Of a DNA stretch of 64,000 bases, positions 63,332 to 64,000 are shown in pieces. Both the position numbers and the translations under genes were made by a program. The notes beneath the pieces were generated by a model. The model saw only the letters and a program-made list of their open reading frames with translations, made no database searches and had not been told where the DNA came from. This DNA is from Sideroxyarcus emersonii (GTDB taxonomy: Bacteria; Pseudomonadota; Gammaproteobacteria; Burkholderiales; Gallionellaceae). How positions within the stretch are numbered: position 1 is the stretch's first letter; each line of letters starts with the position of its first letter. The stretch spans positions 1,301,001 through 1,365,000 of the forward strand of contig NZ_AP023423.1 in NCBI RefSeq assembly GCF_021654335.1, written 5' to 3'.

Positions 63332-63876
63332 GGCTGATCCCGGTGTATCAGGTTGATTTCAAGATCCTTGACGGCATCGATCTTGCCTTGCAGGAATTCG
63401 GCATGCGCCTTTTCGGCGGCGAGAGCCTTGGTCAGGTCGTCAACCGCACCATCCGCACGCAACTGCTGGGCGAGCAACCTGGCCAACATGCCGGCAATAT
63501 CCTGCAGCTCAGAGGGGGCAGATGTTGTCCCTGCGGGCAGATGTTGCAGCAGGTCGAGTGCTGTGCCAATGCTGCGGAAACCTGTATCGGGCAGCGATAA
63601 CAGCATTGCCAGCCGGAGGCGGTCGGAATCGCTCCCGGTGATCGAGAAGCTCCGGTTGGTGGCTTGATATTCCTTGTTGATTGCCTCGTCGGCCAATGTG
63701 CCAAGGCAGGAGTAGTAGCGCACGACCTGATTCGACGAAAGTGCGATTCCTGGTGGCGGCGGGCAAACGTTGAGGTTCGTCGACGGGCGAAATTGCGACA
63801 GCACAGAGCAGGCGGACAGCAGGGTTGCCGCCAAGAGCACGTTCAGGATCGGGAAGGACGGGGTTTTGATGCTCAT
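63328..63876 (-). CDS. QseG-like lipoprotein of a two-component locus
   Basis: 182 residues from ATG at 63876. Signal and lipobox LLSAC near residue 24, then a helical domain with a coiled-coil-like C-terminus (KALAAEKAHAEFLQGKIDAV). It sits between kinase and regulator genes as qseG/yfhG does in enterobacteria, where the lipoprotein interacts with the kinase. Sequence similarity to QseG is weak, so the call leans on context. ATG overlaps the kinase stop (ATGA). Confidence 0.75.
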   Translation of the reverse strand: MSIKTPSFPILNVLLAATLLSACSVLSQFRPSTNLNVCPPPPGIALSSNQVVRYYSCLGTLADEAINKEYQATNRSFSITGSDSDRLRLAMLLSLPDTGFRSIGTALDLLQHLPAGTTSAPSELQDIAGMLARLLAQQLRADGAVDDLTKALAAEKAHAEFLQGKIDAVKDLEINLIHRDQP

Positions 63877-64000
63877 GATGCTGCGATGGCTCGGGTCAGG
63901 GGAAGGGTGACACGGAAGCAAGTGCCTTGGCCGCTTTCCACCAATTCGATCGAACCGCCATGTGCCATCACGTATTCGCGCGCGATGGACAAGCCGAGTC
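63873..64000 (-). CDS. Sensor histidine kinase, C-terminal end (cut by window edge)
   Basis: Only the last 42 residues are present: LGLSIAREYVMAHGGSIELV, then GQGTCFRVTLPL. This is the G2-box end of a HATPase domain. Its stop overlaps the lipoprotein start. It is presumably the GlrK/QseE-type partner of the sigma-54 regulator downstream. Confidence 0.88.
   Translation of the reverse strand, partial: LGLSIAREYVMAHGGSIELVESGQGTCFRVTLPLTRAIAAS

Overview
The window looks like a chromosomal segment of a G+C-rich betaproteobacterium. The gene orders (smpB opposite ratA-rnfH, trpS-scpA-scpB, recJ, prfB near lysS) and the mix of TonB receptors, two [NiFe] hydrogenases and many c-di-GMP and phosphorelay proteins would suit a chemolithoautotroph of the Nitrosomonadales/Gallionellaceae type. 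That placement is inference from gene content; no rRNA gene is present to confirm it.

Layout. 1-4873 (+): a 5'-truncated TonB-dependent receptor, an orphan periplasmic binding protein and a hybrid sensor kinase, tightly packed. 4894-16903 (-), transcribed right to left: recJ, a DUF4010/MgtC-like membrane protein, prfB with its programmed +1 frameshift, a three-gene condensin-like cassette (kleisin, MksE-like, SMC-like), lysS, a Crp/Fnr regulator, a DUF2892 membrane protein and a Tll0287-like haem protein. 17009-18473 (+): lysC, tRNA-Ser(GCU), tRNA-Arg(ACG). 18455-19882: a decayed mobile-element scar at the tRNA-Arg 3' end (recombinase tail, IS3-type transposase tail, an imperfect direct repeat) carrying an EAL-domain gene. 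20012-24485 (+): an ArsR-controlled cassette of ene-reductase, SDR, 3-hydroxyisobutyrate dehydrogenase-like protein and MFS exporter. 24644-31113 (+): a large PAS/GAF/GGDEF/EAL protein, nudC and a second TonB receptor. 31168-34195: HPP and CBS proteins, a DsrC/TusE-like protein, MarR, hemerythrin and HU. 34500-36906 (+): cobalamin riboswitch and BtuB-like receptor. 37056-38991 (-): lipoprotein, exported VOC protein, smpB. 39059-45606 (+): housekeeping run ratA, rnfH, PHP phosphatase, YciO-like, M50 protease, trpS, scpA, scpB, rRNA methyltransferase.

45654-61417 is the energy-metabolism part. A Group 1e (Isp-type) uptake hydrogenase operon (hypC, maturation protease, small subunit, isp1, isp2, large subunit) runs rightward. 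A NAD-linked bidirectional hydrogenase operon (hoxF-U-Y-H and its protease) runs leftward. Between them sits a low-G+C pair encoding a PAS hybrid kinase with Hpt domain and a REC-EAL-REC response regulator. The window closes with a thioredoxin-like protein and a GlrR/QseF-type sigma-54 regulator, a lipoprotein and the end of a histidine kinase gene.

The points most worth following are the condensin-like cassette lodged between prfB and lysS without a visible nuclease subunit, the signalling pair between the two hydrogenase operons, the tRNA-Arg scar, and three well-formed palindromic operators (a Crp-type site at -41.5 of a predicted promoter, a MarR-type site and an ArsR-type site).
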